Both the position numbers and the translations under genes were made by a program. From assembly GCA_035287045.1 (NCBI GenBank), contig DATECF010000024.1, forward strand, positions 1-64,000: 64,000 nucleotides of DNA, read 5' to 3'. Positions 10,301 to 17,864 of the stretch are shown here, piece after piece (positions within the stretch are counted from its first letter, which is position 1; each line of letters opens with the position of its first letter). The notes below the pieces were generated by a model that saw nothing but the letters and a program-made list of their open reading frames with translations, made no database searches and was not told the origin of the DNA. Source of the stretch: JACPAP01 sp035287045 (GTDB lineage: Bacteria > Gemmatimonadota > Gemmatimonadetes > Gemmatimonadales > GWC2-71-9).

Positions 10301-10509
10301 GAAACTACTGGGGCCTCCTGGTCCGGTCGTACGCGGAACGGGGGGCCCTGTACCAGCAGCTCGGCAATCGTGCCAAGGCGATCGAGATGTACCAGAAGTT
10401 CGTGGACGCGTGGAGCGAGGGCGACGAGGTGGTGCAGCCGATGGTGGAGCGGGCCCGGCGGGCCCTGGCCGGGTTGCGCGGCGAGGTGGTGGACCCCGAA
10501 AAGCGCTAA
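7369..10509 (+). CDS. Membrane Ser/Thr protein kinase with TolB-like and TPR regions
   Basis: A 1046-residue eukaryotic-like kinase. The kinase domain (about residues 16-275) has the glycine loop EIGGGGMSRLFLA, Lys45 in VVIKLL, the catalytic loop HRDIKPENILL (Asp138), DFG at 155-157 and GTPGYMSPEQ. One transmembrane helix follows at about 293-311. The outer part begins with a TolB-like segment (SIIVFPFDTRTGDPSHDW...) and continues with helical TPR-like repeats to the end. The frame extends 39 codons upstream, but those overlap the previous gene; the ATG at 7369 directly precedes the kinase fold. It is probably a sensor kinase, but its ligand and targets cannot be read from sequence. Confidence 0.92.
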   Translation: MAELQERLQRALGDAYRLEREIGGGGMSRLFLATEASLNRQVVIKLLPPEMASDVSAARFNQEVELAAHLQHPNILPVLTAGATDDLIYYVMPFVPGESLRQRLISHGKLPLDEATDILREVADALAYAHAHGVVHRDIKPENILLQHGHAVLTDFGIARAVTEARSGGRLTATGMAVGTPGYMSPEQVAGERHLDARADVYSLAVVGYEMLTGQQPFTGPSIQAVMAAHLTEEATPLHELRPDAPRSLQTTIARALAKKPEERLQTAAEFRDAVKVATGPRPTAHAGTRTRWAMASGVAALAILAAVVLWPRGWHAEGDPRRSIIVFPFDTRTGDPSHDWLSEASMNLMSLGLAHWEDLRVVDDERTASLLRRRNLADAASLDLEDAIEMAREAGVGTLVLGDLRRENSEWIVESKVHDVASGDRIMTEIVRGVTDDPRLLFDSVVTRLLNLSGAPAGTRPDVVAQTTRSLEAYRQYLAGIRALFQFQLDAADSAFHRATTIDSTFALAYMRQSTVEGWRAGAGDPNRRRALSAQAERHGGSLPPRVRSLIALQLAIDNEQWARGRSIAGQLIARDSGDVEAWYQLGETHFHQGATAFPHPDTLGNAGKALRIFERVLALDSTYMVAYRHIVDALGYCAQATANYLCLADSAVYGPSAELRAKYGATNVDRLRHDAGQQRIEVAYAWASAAPESPVVREYLIEVLIGAGLYREAEVETERLASQGLGALAAVLRAQTLLGQKRFREAGRAMQEALGAASDEQILSYHQAHWGAGVTLAAAGLVHEGLRTERRVWDLWGVARPGWADADGNRITLPKRVWRPGVELAILSQASADSASVRALAMESLDSIRAAYGYDSVAYGKVVARQSVYLVAYLASRDTVVLKRWIHDSRSPMWRSSEAHLAMKRGDRALARELASQHFRPAEPIRTGPSATISEDVADAYAWADLLAELGELDRAVQAYQRLDAAAYGVAFWGVGNYWGLLVRSYAERGALYQQLGNRAKAIEMYQKFVDAWSEGDEVVQPMVERARRALAGLRGEVVDPEKR

Positions 10510-10545
10510 AAACAGCGAGGCCCGGCGAACGGTGCCCGGGCCTCG
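10508..10545 (-). terminator. Intrinsic terminator for the lost hsp20 gene
   Basis: A perfect 10-base-pair stem (10516-10525 with 10536-10545, CGAGGCCCGG) and 10-base loop is followed on the minus strand by CTG and five T residues (10512-10508). The T-run faces the minus strand, so it served the hsp20 gene read from the right. It overlaps the stop codon of the kinase gene on the other strand and may also end that transcript, though without a T-run. Confidence 0.7.
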
Positions 10546-10568
10546 ATGCACATCCGGCCAATCGCTCA

Positions 10569-10694
10569 CTACTTGCCGTTGGGCTCGATCAGCACCTGCC
10601 GGGGTTTGGCCTTCTCCGCCTTGGGCAACGTGATCGTCAGGACGCCATCCTCGAACCGGGCCGTGATCTGGTCGGGATTGACCCCGCCCGTCTG
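10569..10694 (-). pseudogene. Remnant 3' end of a small heat-shock protein gene (Hsp20)
   Basis: Forty-one codons plus a TAG stop, read on the minus strand, encode the tail of the alpha-crystallin domain: GGVNPDQITARFEDGVLTIT, then a proline/lysine-rich end LPKAEKAKPRQVLIEPNGK. This is the last beta-strand and C-terminal extension of an Hsp20 protein. No start or upstream two-thirds exists: the fragment begins right after the stop codon of the PLP decarboxylase, in the same reading frame. The matching terminator just downstream is intact, which supports a real gene truncated by deletion rather than chance similarity. Confidence 0.72.
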
Positions 10695-12110
10695 TCAGTC
10701 TTGCAGAGCCGCCTTGATATCCTCCAGGCACATTTCCATCCGGTCCATGTGGGTGCGGAAGGAGACTACGCAGATGCGCAGCACGAACCGGTCCCCCAGC
10801 ATGGTGCCGGTAAGATGGACCCGATTCCGGGCATTGATCCGCTCGAGGAACGCGCGGTTCAGTCGATTGAGGGCCTCCGGGTCCGTTGCCGGCCGGCCAA
10901 GCCGGAAAGCGACGGTCGAGAGCTGCGGGTCGGCGACGACTTCGATGGCGGGCGCCAGCCCGTGTAACTCGCGCGTCACCCAGGCCGCCAGATCCAACTT
11001 CTCATCCAAGGCCCGCCGGAAGGCGGCCGCCCCGTGGAGCTTGAGGGGCAGCCACACCCGGAGACCCCGCGGCGGGCGCGACAGCTCAGGCGACACCTGG
11101 CAGAAGTCCACCAGGTCCTGCGTGTCCTGCATGGCGGGGAGGTACTCGGCGGTCAGCGCGTGCGCCTGCCGGAGCCGCTCCCCCTCGCGCACCAGCAGTG
11201 AACCCGTGCCGTACGGCAGGAAGAGGGCCTTGTGAGGATCAAGCGTGATGGAGTCCGCCCGCGAGATCCCGTGCATCACCTGCCGGCCGCGCTCGGTGAG
11301 CATGAAGAACCCACCATACGCCGCATCCACATGGAGCCAGAGGCGCTCCCGGGCGGCGAGGTCCGCCAGTGCGTCGAGGTCATCCACCGCGCCGGTGTTG
11401 GTGGTGCCGGCGTTGCCCACGATGAGAAACGGCTGGGAGCCTGACCGGACGTCGGCCTCCATCCGCTCCGCTAAGGCCGGCACCCGGATCCGGAACCGAT
11501 CGTCGCTGGGCACCGCCCGGACATTCGCCGCCGGGAATCCCGCCAGCCCGGCGGCCTTTTCCACCGAGTGGTGGGTTTGATCGGATGCGTAGATGGTGCC
11601 GCGAAGGAACTGCTCGCCCAGGAGCTGGTGGCGCGCGGTGACGATCGCCCCGAAGTTGGCCAGGGACCCGCCGCTGGTGAGGAATCCTGAGGCGCCTGCC
11701 GGGTATCCCACGATGTCCGCAAACCACCGGATCACGTTGGCTTCCAGCTGCACCATCCCCGGGGCCGCGGCCCATACGCCGACGTACCGGTTGACGGCGT
11801 CGCCGATATAGTCGGCTACGGCCGTCTGGAGCAGGCCGCCGCCCGGGATGTAGGCCAGGTATCCGGGCCCCGCGGTGTTGAACGCTGTGGGAACCACGCG
11901 GTCAAACAACAGACCCAGGAGGCTCTCGAACGAGGTGCCCCCCTCCGGCAAGGACTCCACCAGGGAACGAGCCAACTCGATACCGCCGGAGACGTTCGCG
12001 GCGGGCTGACTTGGCAGCGTGTCAACGAACCGGGCGATGCGCTCGGTGGCGAGCTGAATCAGCCGGCGAAGCTCGTCGCCGCCGAGCTCGAGCTCCGCCG
12101 GGTTATCCAC
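10695..12110 (-). CDS. PLP-dependent decarboxylase (group II, aromatic amino acid/glutamate type)
   Basis: A 471-residue fold-type I PLP enzyme that removes the carboxyl group from an amino acid; likely substrates are aromatic amino acids, but this is not certain. Seen are the substrate-side motif NTAGPGYLAYIPGGGLLQ, the GFLTSGGSLANF segment, HVDAAYGGFFML with the PLP-nitrogen Asp, and the Schiff-base lysine in SITLDPHKALFLPYGTG. The GTG start at 12110 overlaps the regulator gene upstream by eight bases, so the two are one transcript. Its 3' end abuts the hsp20 remnant with no spacer, so the very C terminus may have been reset by a deletion. Confidence 0.88.
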   Translation of the reverse strand: MDNPAELELGGDELRRLIQLATERIARFVDTLPSQPAANVSGGIELARSLVESLPEGGTSFESLLGLLFDRVVPTAFNTAGPGYLAYIPGGGLLQTAVADYIGDAVNRYVGVWAAAPGMVQLEANVIRWFADIVGYPAGASGFLTSGGSLANFGAIVTARHQLLGEQFLRGTIYASDQTHHSVEKAAGLAGFPAANVRAVPSDDRFRIRVPALAERMEADVRSGSQPFLIVGNAGTTNTGAVDDLDALADLAARERLWLHVDAAYGGFFMLTERGRQVMHGISRADSITLDPHKALFLPYGTGSLLVREGERLRQAHALTAEYLPAMQDTQDLVDFCQVSPELSRPPRGLRVWLPLKLHGAAAFRRALDEKLDLAAWVTRELHGLAPAIEVVADPQLSTVAFRLGRPATDPEALNRLNRAFLERINARNRVHLTGTMLGDRFVLRICVVSFRTHMDRMEMCLEDIKAALQD

Positions 12111-12819
12111 GCGCGGGGGTGTGAGCTCTTAGGCCGCTCAGCACCACGCAACACCGATCCGCGCCGGGGGCCAGCCGGGCTCGCACGCCGCGAGCCTTGA
12201 GCCCGCGCACGAAGCCGGTCAGGAGCTCCACGTTCATGTGGCACACCGTCTCGCGATGCGCCTGCGTCAAGGCGTCAAAGGGGCAGCCGTGGAGCAGCAG
12301 GTCACCATTGGCGCGGCCGGGCTCAAACCCGTAGTCCCGCAACACCTGCTCCCCGGCGGCGAGCAGCCGGTCGTGACCGGCCCGCGGGCCCGCCCGGTCG
12401 CGGGCGGCCTCCCCCATCTCGCGGCCAAGGGCCTGCGCCGCCTGGTGCAGGGCGCGGGTGGCGCGGGGGCCGGCCGCCTCCACCGCCGTCGCCATCAGCC
12501 GAGCCGCGTCGGTGTAGCGCCGGGTTGGCAACATGACGGTGATCTGGCGGAGCGAGCGCCGGTAGAGCTTAGACGGTCGTCCGGCCCCGGGGCCGCTCCG
12601 CCCAGTCAGGCGGCGGTATTCGGCCACCAGCAGCCCGGCGGCCACCAGCTTGTCCAGGTGAAAGGCGGCGAGCATGCGACTGATGCCTACGGCCCGCGCC
12701 GCTTCGTCGCGACTCACCCCGCAGCGGCGCTGGGCGGCAAACTCGTAGAGCCGGCGCCGCGTGGGATCACCCAATGCCGCCAGGCTGGAGAGTTCGGCGT
12801 CGCGCTGCGGGACGTGCAT
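12103..12819 (-). CDS. ArsR/SufR-like transcriptional regulator with conserved cysteines
   Basis: A 238-residue regulator of the COG2345 type. The N-terminal winged helix is clear (LAALGDPTRRRLYEFAAQ, recognition helix near RAVGISRMLAAFHLDKLVAAGLL). The C-terminal half has cysteines in HGCPFDAL, ETVCHMN and DRCCVVL, the arrangement that in SufR-type members binds an iron-sulfur cluster, so it may sense oxygen or Fe-S status (inference). The start is the ATG at 12819 with AGGAG seven bases upstream; a longer open frame reaching 13671 is antisense to the next gene and not used. It lies directly upstream of, and overlaps, the decarboxylase gene. Confidence 0.82.
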   Translation of the reverse strand: MHVPQRDAELSSLAALGDPTRRRLYEFAAQRRCGVSRDEAARAVGISRMLAAFHLDKLVAAGLLVAEYRRLTGRSGPGAGRPSKLYRRSLRQITVMLPTRRYTDAARLMATAVEAAGPRATRALHQAAQALGREMGEAARDRAGPRAGHDRLLAAGEQVLRDYGFEPGRANGDLLLHGCPFDALTQAHRETVCHMNVELLTGFVRGLKARGVRARLAPGADRCCVVLSGLRAHTPARG

Positions 12820-12856
12820 GTCGGCTCCTATTGTAACACCGCGGAAGGATCCCATC

Positions 12857-12882
12857 CTAAACATAACGGTTACTAGCTTTAG
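12857..12882. promoter_or_regulatory. Candidate operator between divergent genes
   Basis: The divergent gap between the regulator and the M24 peptidase contains an AT-rich patch in otherwise GC-rich DNA. It has the palindrome TAACGGTTA (12864-12872) nested between CTAAA (12857-12861) and TTTAG (12878-12882). Position and symmetry fit an autoregulatory site of the neighbouring winged-helix regulator. There is no direct evidence of binding. Confidence 0.35.
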
Positions 12883-13011
12883 ATACCACGGGCGTCCACG
12901 TGACCCGGCCCTTCCAAGAGGCACCCGCATCGCGGGGAGACGCGCCGGCGGATATCTTGGGACACGCACGACGGAATCGCGCGTGAACCGCCCATGTCGG
13001 AGCAAACCTGT

Positions 13012-14364
13012 ATGCGTCGCCCCGTGAGATTTGCGCTGCTTCTCCTGGCTCTGGCGCTCCCGGCCCGGGCCCAACAGGCCGCTCCGGAACGCCCGCTCGG
13101 CACCCTGCGGGACCAGGCCGGGATCCAACAACGGTGGCTCTCCCAGCGTCTCGAAACCGTCCTCCCCCGCCTCATGCGGGAGCACGGGATAGATATGTGG
13201 ATCGTCACCATGCGCGAGTACAACGAAGATCCCGTGTTCCGCGCGCTGGTGTCTCCCACGACCTTCTACGCGCGGCGGCGCACCATCTACGTGTTCTTCG
13301 ACCGCGGGCCGGAGCGCGGCGTGGAACGCCTGGCGCTGGGCGGCTCGTCGCAGGGCGGCCTGTACCAGGCCATACGCGAGACCGAACGGGCGCCCGACGG
13401 GCGCCAGCGCGAGCTGTGGGGCAAGGCCCAATGGGATTTGCTGGCCCGGGCGGTTCGTGAGCGGAATCCCCGCCGGATCGCCCTCAACATCTCTCAAACG
13501 CACGCCTTCGCCGACGGGCTCACCGTGGGCGAATGGGAACAGCTGCAGGAGGCCCTCGGCGCCGAGCTGCTTCCGCGGGTGGTCCGCGCCGAGCGGCTGC
13601 CCATTGACCTGCTGGCGATCCGGGTCCCGGACATGCTGCCTGTGTACCGCCGGATGCAGGAGATCGTCCACCAGACGATAGCGACGGCCTTCTCCAACCA
13701 GGTCATCCAGCCCGGCGTCACCACCACCGAGGACGTGGTGTGGTGGATGCGGCAGCGCGTGAACGATCTGGGGCTGGCCACCTGGTTCCAGACGTCAGTG
13801 GACATCCAGCGACGGGGCGTCAACCTGGCGGATTCCACCGCCCCCGTGATCCAACGGGGCGACGTGCTCCATTGTGATTTCGGCATCACCGCGCTGGGGC
13901 TGAATACGGATACGCAGCACATGGGGTACGTCCTGCGGGAGGGGGAAGCCGATGCGCCGGCGGGCATCAAGCACGCGCTGTCCGTGAGCAACCGGCTGCA
14001 GGACATCCTGCTGTCGCAGATGAAGCCAGGCCGCACGGGGAACGAAGCGCTCAAGGCCGCGCTGGACCAGATGCGGGCCGAAAGAATAGACGGGTCGATC
14101 TACACGCATCCTATCGGCGACCACGGACACGCCGCCGGCCCGCTCATCGGCCTGTGGGATCGCCAGGACGGCGTGCCGGGCCGAGGCGACCTGCCACTGC
14201 TCCCGAGCATGTGGCATTCGATCGAGCTGCAGGCGACGACTCCGGTGCCCGAATGGAGCAACCAGCCGGTGCGGATGGCGCAGGAGGAAGAAGCCGAGAT
14301 GACGGCCGGCGGCGCCATGCGCTGGGTGCTCCGCCGGCAGTCCGCCCTACATCTCGTTCGATAG
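13012..14364 (+). CDS. Secreted M24 family peptidase (Xaa-Pro aminopeptidase-like)
   Basis: A metallopeptidase of 450 residues with an N-terminal signal peptide (MRRPVRFALLLLALALPARAQ). The C-terminal pita-bread domain carries candidate metal ligands: the Asp in HCDFGI, the Asp in LNTDTQHMGYV, the His in HPIGDHGH, the Glu in HSIELQATTPV and the Glu in QEEEAEM. It probably clips N-terminal residues from proline-containing peptides in the periplasm. The start at 13012 gives a clean signal peptide; an ATG six codons earlier is possible. It is divergent from the regulator gene and followed by another secreted peptidase, suggesting a peptide-scavenging group. Confidence 0.88.
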   Translation: MRRPVRFALLLLALALPARAQQAAPERPLGTLRDQAGIQQRWLSQRLETVLPRLMREHGIDMWIVTMREYNEDPVFRALVSPTTFYARRRTIYVFFDRGPERGVERLALGGSSQGGLYQAIRETERAPDGRQRELWGKAQWDLLARAVRERNPRRIALNISQTHAFADGLTVGEWEQLQEALGAELLPRVVRAERLPIDLLAIRVPDMLPVYRRMQEIVHQTIATAFSNQVIQPGVTTTEDVVWWMRQRVNDLGLATWFQTSVDIQRRGVNLADSTAPVIQRGDVLHCDFGITALGLNTDTQHMGYVLREGEADAPAGIKHALSVSNRLQDILLSQMKPGRTGNEALKAALDQMRAERIDGSIYTHPIGDHGHAAGPLIGLWDRQDGVPGRGDLPLLPSMWHSIELQATTPVPEWSNQPVRMAQEEEAEMTAGGAMRWVLRRQSALHLVR

Positions 14365-14393
14365 GTTCGCCGGCTTCCATGACAACGACTGAC

Positions 14394-14491
14394 TCACCGC
14401 AGAGTGCGCAGAGGACGCAGAGAGGTTGAATGGGGAAGCCCCTTCGCATTCATCTCTGCGACCTCCGCGTCCTCTGCGACCTCTGCGGTGA
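14394..14491. repeat. Intergenic inverted repeat (GCAGAG-rich hairpin)
   Basis: Two arms, 14394-14424 and 14454-14491, are near-perfect inverse complements built from ACCGCAGAG and GCAGAGGACGCAGAG units, with a 29-base loop. The element fills the gap between the M24 and S46 peptidase genes. This kind of ACCGCAGAG palindrome resembles dispersed non-coding repeats seen in many environmental genomes (general knowledge, not searched here). It could fold as a transcript-stabilising or terminating hairpin; no T-run follows. Confidence 0.6.
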
Positions 14492-14542
14492 ATTGTCCTT
14501 AGCCGACGTTCAACAGGCAGAATGAACCAAGGAAATCCCCTT

Positions 14543-16744
14543 ATGCGTTTACAACAGTTTGATATGGCTGGCGCCGCCGCACTGGTGCTGGTGGCTTCGC
14601 TGGTCGCTTGTTCCTCTGGCACCACCGGCGGCCCGCCAGCTCCAGCCCCGGCCCGCGGGCAACCCGTCGTCAGCGGCGGCGACACGATCGTCCTCATCGG
14701 CCCGCCGACCGTCATGGACACGCTGCCGGCGGTGGAGGCCGGGCGGTTCGATACGGGCAAGATGTGGACCTTCGAGAACCCGCCGCTCGACTACTTCCAG
14801 CAGGCATACGGATTCCGGCCCAGCGCCGAGTGGCTGGAGCGGGTGCGCCTCGCCGCGTTGCGCCTGCCCAACTGCACGGCGTCCTTCGTCTCGCCCAACG
14901 GGCTGGTGATGAGCAACCACCACTGTGCCCGCGAGTCCGCCACGGCCGTGAGCCGGGAGGGTGAGGACCTGGGGACCAACGGCTTCTACGCCGCCACGCC
15001 GGCGGACGAGCGACGGGTGCCCGATCTCTACGTGGACCAGCTGGTCGTCATCCGGGACGTGACCGTGGACGTGCAGGCCGGGATTCCGGCGCGGGCGTCC
15101 GAGGAGGAACAGGTCGCCGCCCGCGACCAGAAGATCGAGGAGGTCGCGCAGCGCTTGAGCGCCGAAACCGGACTTCGATGCGACGTCACGTCGCTGTATC
15201 ATGGCGGGAAGTACTCGAGCTACTGCTACCGCCGGTACGACGACGTGCGGCTGCTCTTCGCGCCGGAAACCCGGATCGGGTACTTCGGCGGCGACCCCGA
15301 CAACTTCACCTACCCGCGTTACGCCCTCGATGTGAGCTTCTTCCGGGTCTACGGCCCGGACGGGCAGCCGCTCCAGTCCCCGCACCACTTCACATGGAGC
15401 GATTCCGGGGCCGCCGAAGGTTCGACCGTGTTCGTGATCGGCAATCCCGGCTCCACCTCGCGGCTCAACACCGTGGCGCAGCTCGACTACCAACGCGACC
15501 ACGAGTACCCGATGACGATCCGCCTGTTCGAGAGCCGGGCGCGCATCCTGGACCAGTTCATGGCGCGCCATCCGGACCTGCGCACGACGTACATCGACGA
15601 CTACTTCAGCCTCACCAACGCCCTCAAGGCGTACACCGGCCAACTGAAGGGTCTGCGGACGCCGGAGCTGATGGCGCGGAAGGTGGCGTTCGAGAAGGCC
15701 TTCCAGGCCGCCGTCCGGAACGACTCCACGCTCCGGCGGCAGTACGGCTCGCTGTGGGAGGAAATCGCGCGGTTACGCCGCCAGATCGCCGACGTGGCCC
15801 CTCGGGTCAACGCGCTGAACCAGGGCGGGAGCATCCGGTCCCAGACCTTGGCCACCGCCCTCGGCGTGCTCCAGTACACCCAAGCCGCCACGTCCGGGAT
15901 GGTGCCGGACAGCATTCTGGAGGAGTACCGCACCGAGCTGTTGGGCACCGAGATCAACCGGGAGCTGGACGCCATGATCCTGGCGGCGCAGATCCAGGAC
16001 GCGGCGGACCTCCTGGGACCCGATGATCCCTTCGTCCGCGACGCGCTGCAGGGGCGGACCGCGGAGGCGGCCGCGACGGCCATGGTCAACGCCTCCGTGC
16101 TGCCGGACTCGGCGCAGCGGGCGGCGCTGCTCGCGAGCCCGGCGGACGTCGCCACCACCCGTGACCCCGCGATCCGCCTCATGCGGGCCACCCTGCCCCG
16201 GGTCCGCGCCGCGTTCCAGGAGTACCAGCGCTTGAACGGCGCGGAAGAAGTCCGTACCAGCCGCCTGGCGCGGGCCTTGTTCGAGGTGTACGGCACCGAG
16301 ATCCCGCCGGACGCGACCTTTACGCTGCGTATCGCCGACGGTGTGGTGAAAGGCTACGAGTACAACGGCACGGTGGCCCCGGTGTTCACCACGTTCTACG
16401 GGATGTACGACCGGCACTTCTCCCACGCCGGCCGGTCCGACTGGGCGCTCCCCAGCCGGTGGCTCACGCCGCCCGCGGGATTCAATCTCGCCACACCGCT
16501 CAATTTCGTGACCACCAACGACATCATTGGGGGCAACTCGGGCAGCCCGGTCATCAATACCAGGGCCCAGCTCGTGGGATTGATCTTCGACGGGAATATC
16601 GAGAGCCTGCCCGGCGATTTCATCTACACCACGGAAACGAATCGAGCGGTGGCGGTGCACTCGGCCGGCATCCTGGAGGCGCTGCGGCACGTGTACGGGG
16701 CCGGGCGGATCGTGACCGAACTGGAACAGACACGGCGGCGCTGA
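14543..16744 (+). CDS. S46 family dipeptidyl-peptidase (DPP7-like lipoprotein)
   Basis: A 733-residue serine exopeptidase that releases dipeptides from peptide N termini. The catalytic His lies in LVMSNHHCARE and the catalytic Ser in IIGGNSGSPVIN near the C terminus. The residue that separates DPP7 (Gly) from DPP11 (Arg, acidic substrates) falls in GLIFDGNIES and is Gly, so DPP7-like specificity for hydrophobic residues is expected. The N terminus is a lipoprotein signal with lipobox LVAC. The ATG at 14543 follows AAGGA by about nine bases and is preferred over an ATG seven codons upstream. It probably acts at the periplasm or outer membrane together with the M24 enzyme. Confidence 0.9.
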   Translation: MRLQQFDMAGAAALVLVASLVACSSGTTGGPPAPAPARGQPVVSGGDTIVLIGPPTVMDTLPAVEAGRFDTGKMWTFENPPLDYFQQAYGFRPSAEWLERVRLAALRLPNCTASFVSPNGLVMSNHHCARESATAVSREGEDLGTNGFYAATPADERRVPDLYVDQLVVIRDVTVDVQAGIPARASEEEQVAARDQKIEEVAQRLSAETGLRCDVTSLYHGGKYSSYCYRRYDDVRLLFAPETRIGYFGGDPDNFTYPRYALDVSFFRVYGPDGQPLQSPHHFTWSDSGAAEGSTVFVIGNPGSTSRLNTVAQLDYQRDHEYPMTIRLFESRARILDQFMARHPDLRTTYIDDYFSLTNALKAYTGQLKGLRTPELMARKVAFEKAFQAAVRNDSTLRRQYGSLWEEIARLRRQIADVAPRVNALNQGGSIRSQTLATALGVLQYTQAATSGMVPDSILEEYRTELLGTEINRELDAMILAAQIQDAADLLGPDDPFVRDALQGRTAEAAATAMVNASVLPDSAQRAALLASPADVATTRDPAIRLMRATLPRVRAAFQEYQRLNGAEEVRTSRLARALFEVYGTEIPPDATFTLRIADGVVKGYEYNGTVAPVFTTFYGMYDRHFSHAGRSDWALPSRWLTPPAGFNLATPLNFVTTNDIIGGNSGSPVINTRAQLVGLIFDGNIESLPGDFIYTTETNRAVAVHSAGILEALRHVYGAGRIVTELEQTRRR

Positions 16745-16757
16745 CCACCTCACCGAC

Positions 16758-17849
16758 ATGCGCATCCCCGACTTGCCCACACCCGCCCTGTTGTTGGACC
16801 TCCCCCGCCTCGAGGCCAATCTCGCGCGCATGGCCGAGCGGGCGCGGTCGCTGCGCGTGGCGCTGCGCCCGCACATCAAGACCCACAAATGCCTCGAAAT
16901 CGCCGAGCGCCAGCGGGCCCTGGGCGCATCCGGCATCACGGTATCGACACGGTACGAGGCCCAGGCGTTCGCTGAGCACGGGTTCGACGACCTCACGTGG
17001 GCCTTCCCCGTGCCGCTCACCCGTCTCCCCGAGGCACAGGCCGTGGCCGGGCGCGCGCGCCTCGGCCTGGTGGCCGACACCGCTGAAACGGTGGCGGCGC
17101 TGGAACGCTTTGGGCACCCATTCCACACCTGGCTCAAAGTGGACTGCGGGTACCACCGGGCTGGTGTGGACCCCTGCCGGGATTCGTCGCTCGAGCTGGC
17201 GCGGGTATTGCACGAGTCCCGCGTCCTGCGGTTCGCCGGCATCCTCAGCCACTCGGGCCACGCGTATCACGCCGGTTCACGGGCCGACATGGCCGCGACC
17301 GCCGAGGACGAACGCCGGGTCATGACCGCGTTCGCCGCCCGCTTGCGCGAGGCGGGGATCCGGGTTCCGCAGGTAAGCGTGGGCTCCACGCCGGCCATGA
17401 GCGTGGTCGAGCGGCTGGACGGCGTGGATGAAGCCCGGCCGGGGAACTACGCGTTCTACGACTACACGCAGACCGTGTTGGGATCGTGCACGGTAACCGA
17501 CTGCGCCGTGACGGTGCTGGCCAGCGTCGTCTCCTCGCAGCCCGGAGCCCGCCACAGCGTGGTGGATGCGGGCGCGCTGGCGCTTTCAAAGGACGCCGGA
17601 CCCCAGCACGGCCCCCGCCAGACCATGGGTGAGATGTTCGAGGATTATGCCACCGGCCGCCTACGCGCCGACGCGCACCTGGTGTCCGTCAGCCAGGAGC
17701 ACGGCGTCGTCAATGCGCGGTTGCCGGTGGGCCAACGCCTGCGGATCCTGCCCAATCACTCCTGTCTCACCACGGCCTGCTTTGACGAGTACCACGTGGT
17801 ACAGGGAGACACCGTGGTGGACCGCTGGAAGATCTGGCGCGGGAGATAA
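16758..17849 (+). CDS. D-threonine aldolase / D-serine dehydratase-like PLP enzyme
   Basis: A 363-residue fold-type III (alanine racemase-like) PLP enzyme. The PLP lysine is Lys41 in the family motif LRPHIKTHK. The C-terminal beta domain ends with PNHSCLTTACFDEYHVV, where His and Cys (HSC) are the metal-binding pair of D-threonine aldolases and eukaryotic-type D-serine dehydratases. The likely reaction is cleavage of D-threonine or D-allothreonine, or dehydration of D-serine. It begins 13 bases after the S46 gene, consistent with using D-amino acids or peptide products. Confidence 0.85.
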   Translation: MRIPDLPTPALLLDLPRLEANLARMAERARSLRVALRPHIKTHKCLEIAERQRALGASGITVSTRYEAQAFAEHGFDDLTWAFPVPLTRLPEAQAVAGRARLGLVADTAETVAALERFGHPFHTWLKVDCGYHRAGVDPCRDSSLELARVLHESRVLRFAGILSHSGHAYHAGSRADMAATAEDERRVMTAFAARLREAGIRVPQVSVGSTPAMSVVERLDGVDEARPGNYAFYDYTQTVLGSCTVTDCAVTVLASVVSSQPGARHSVVDAGALALSKDAGPQHGPRQTMGEMFEDYATGRLRADAHLVSVSQEHGVVNARLPVGQRLRILPNHSCLTTACFDEYHVVQGDTVVDRWKIWRGR

Positions 17850-17861
17850 CTCCCGGCTTTT
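17840..17861 (+). terminator. Intrinsic terminator overlapping a stop codon
   Basis: Six-base stem CGGGAG/CTCCCG (17840-17845 and 17850-17855) with loop ATAA, then GC and TTTT (17858-17861). The loop contains the TAA stop of the aldolase-like gene. It separates that gene from the convergent amidohydrolase gene, which ends 15 bases further on. Confidence 0.55.
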
Positions 17862-17864
17862 CCG

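Noticed and set aside
8476..10731. 751-codon open frame on the minus strand
   Set aside because: Antisense to the Ser/Thr kinase gene, which has full kinase and TPR motifs; the antisense product shows no motif.
12820..13671. Upstream extension of the regulator reading frame
   Set aside because: It runs antisense through the M24 peptidase; the ATG at 12819 has a ribosome site and begins the winged-helix domain.
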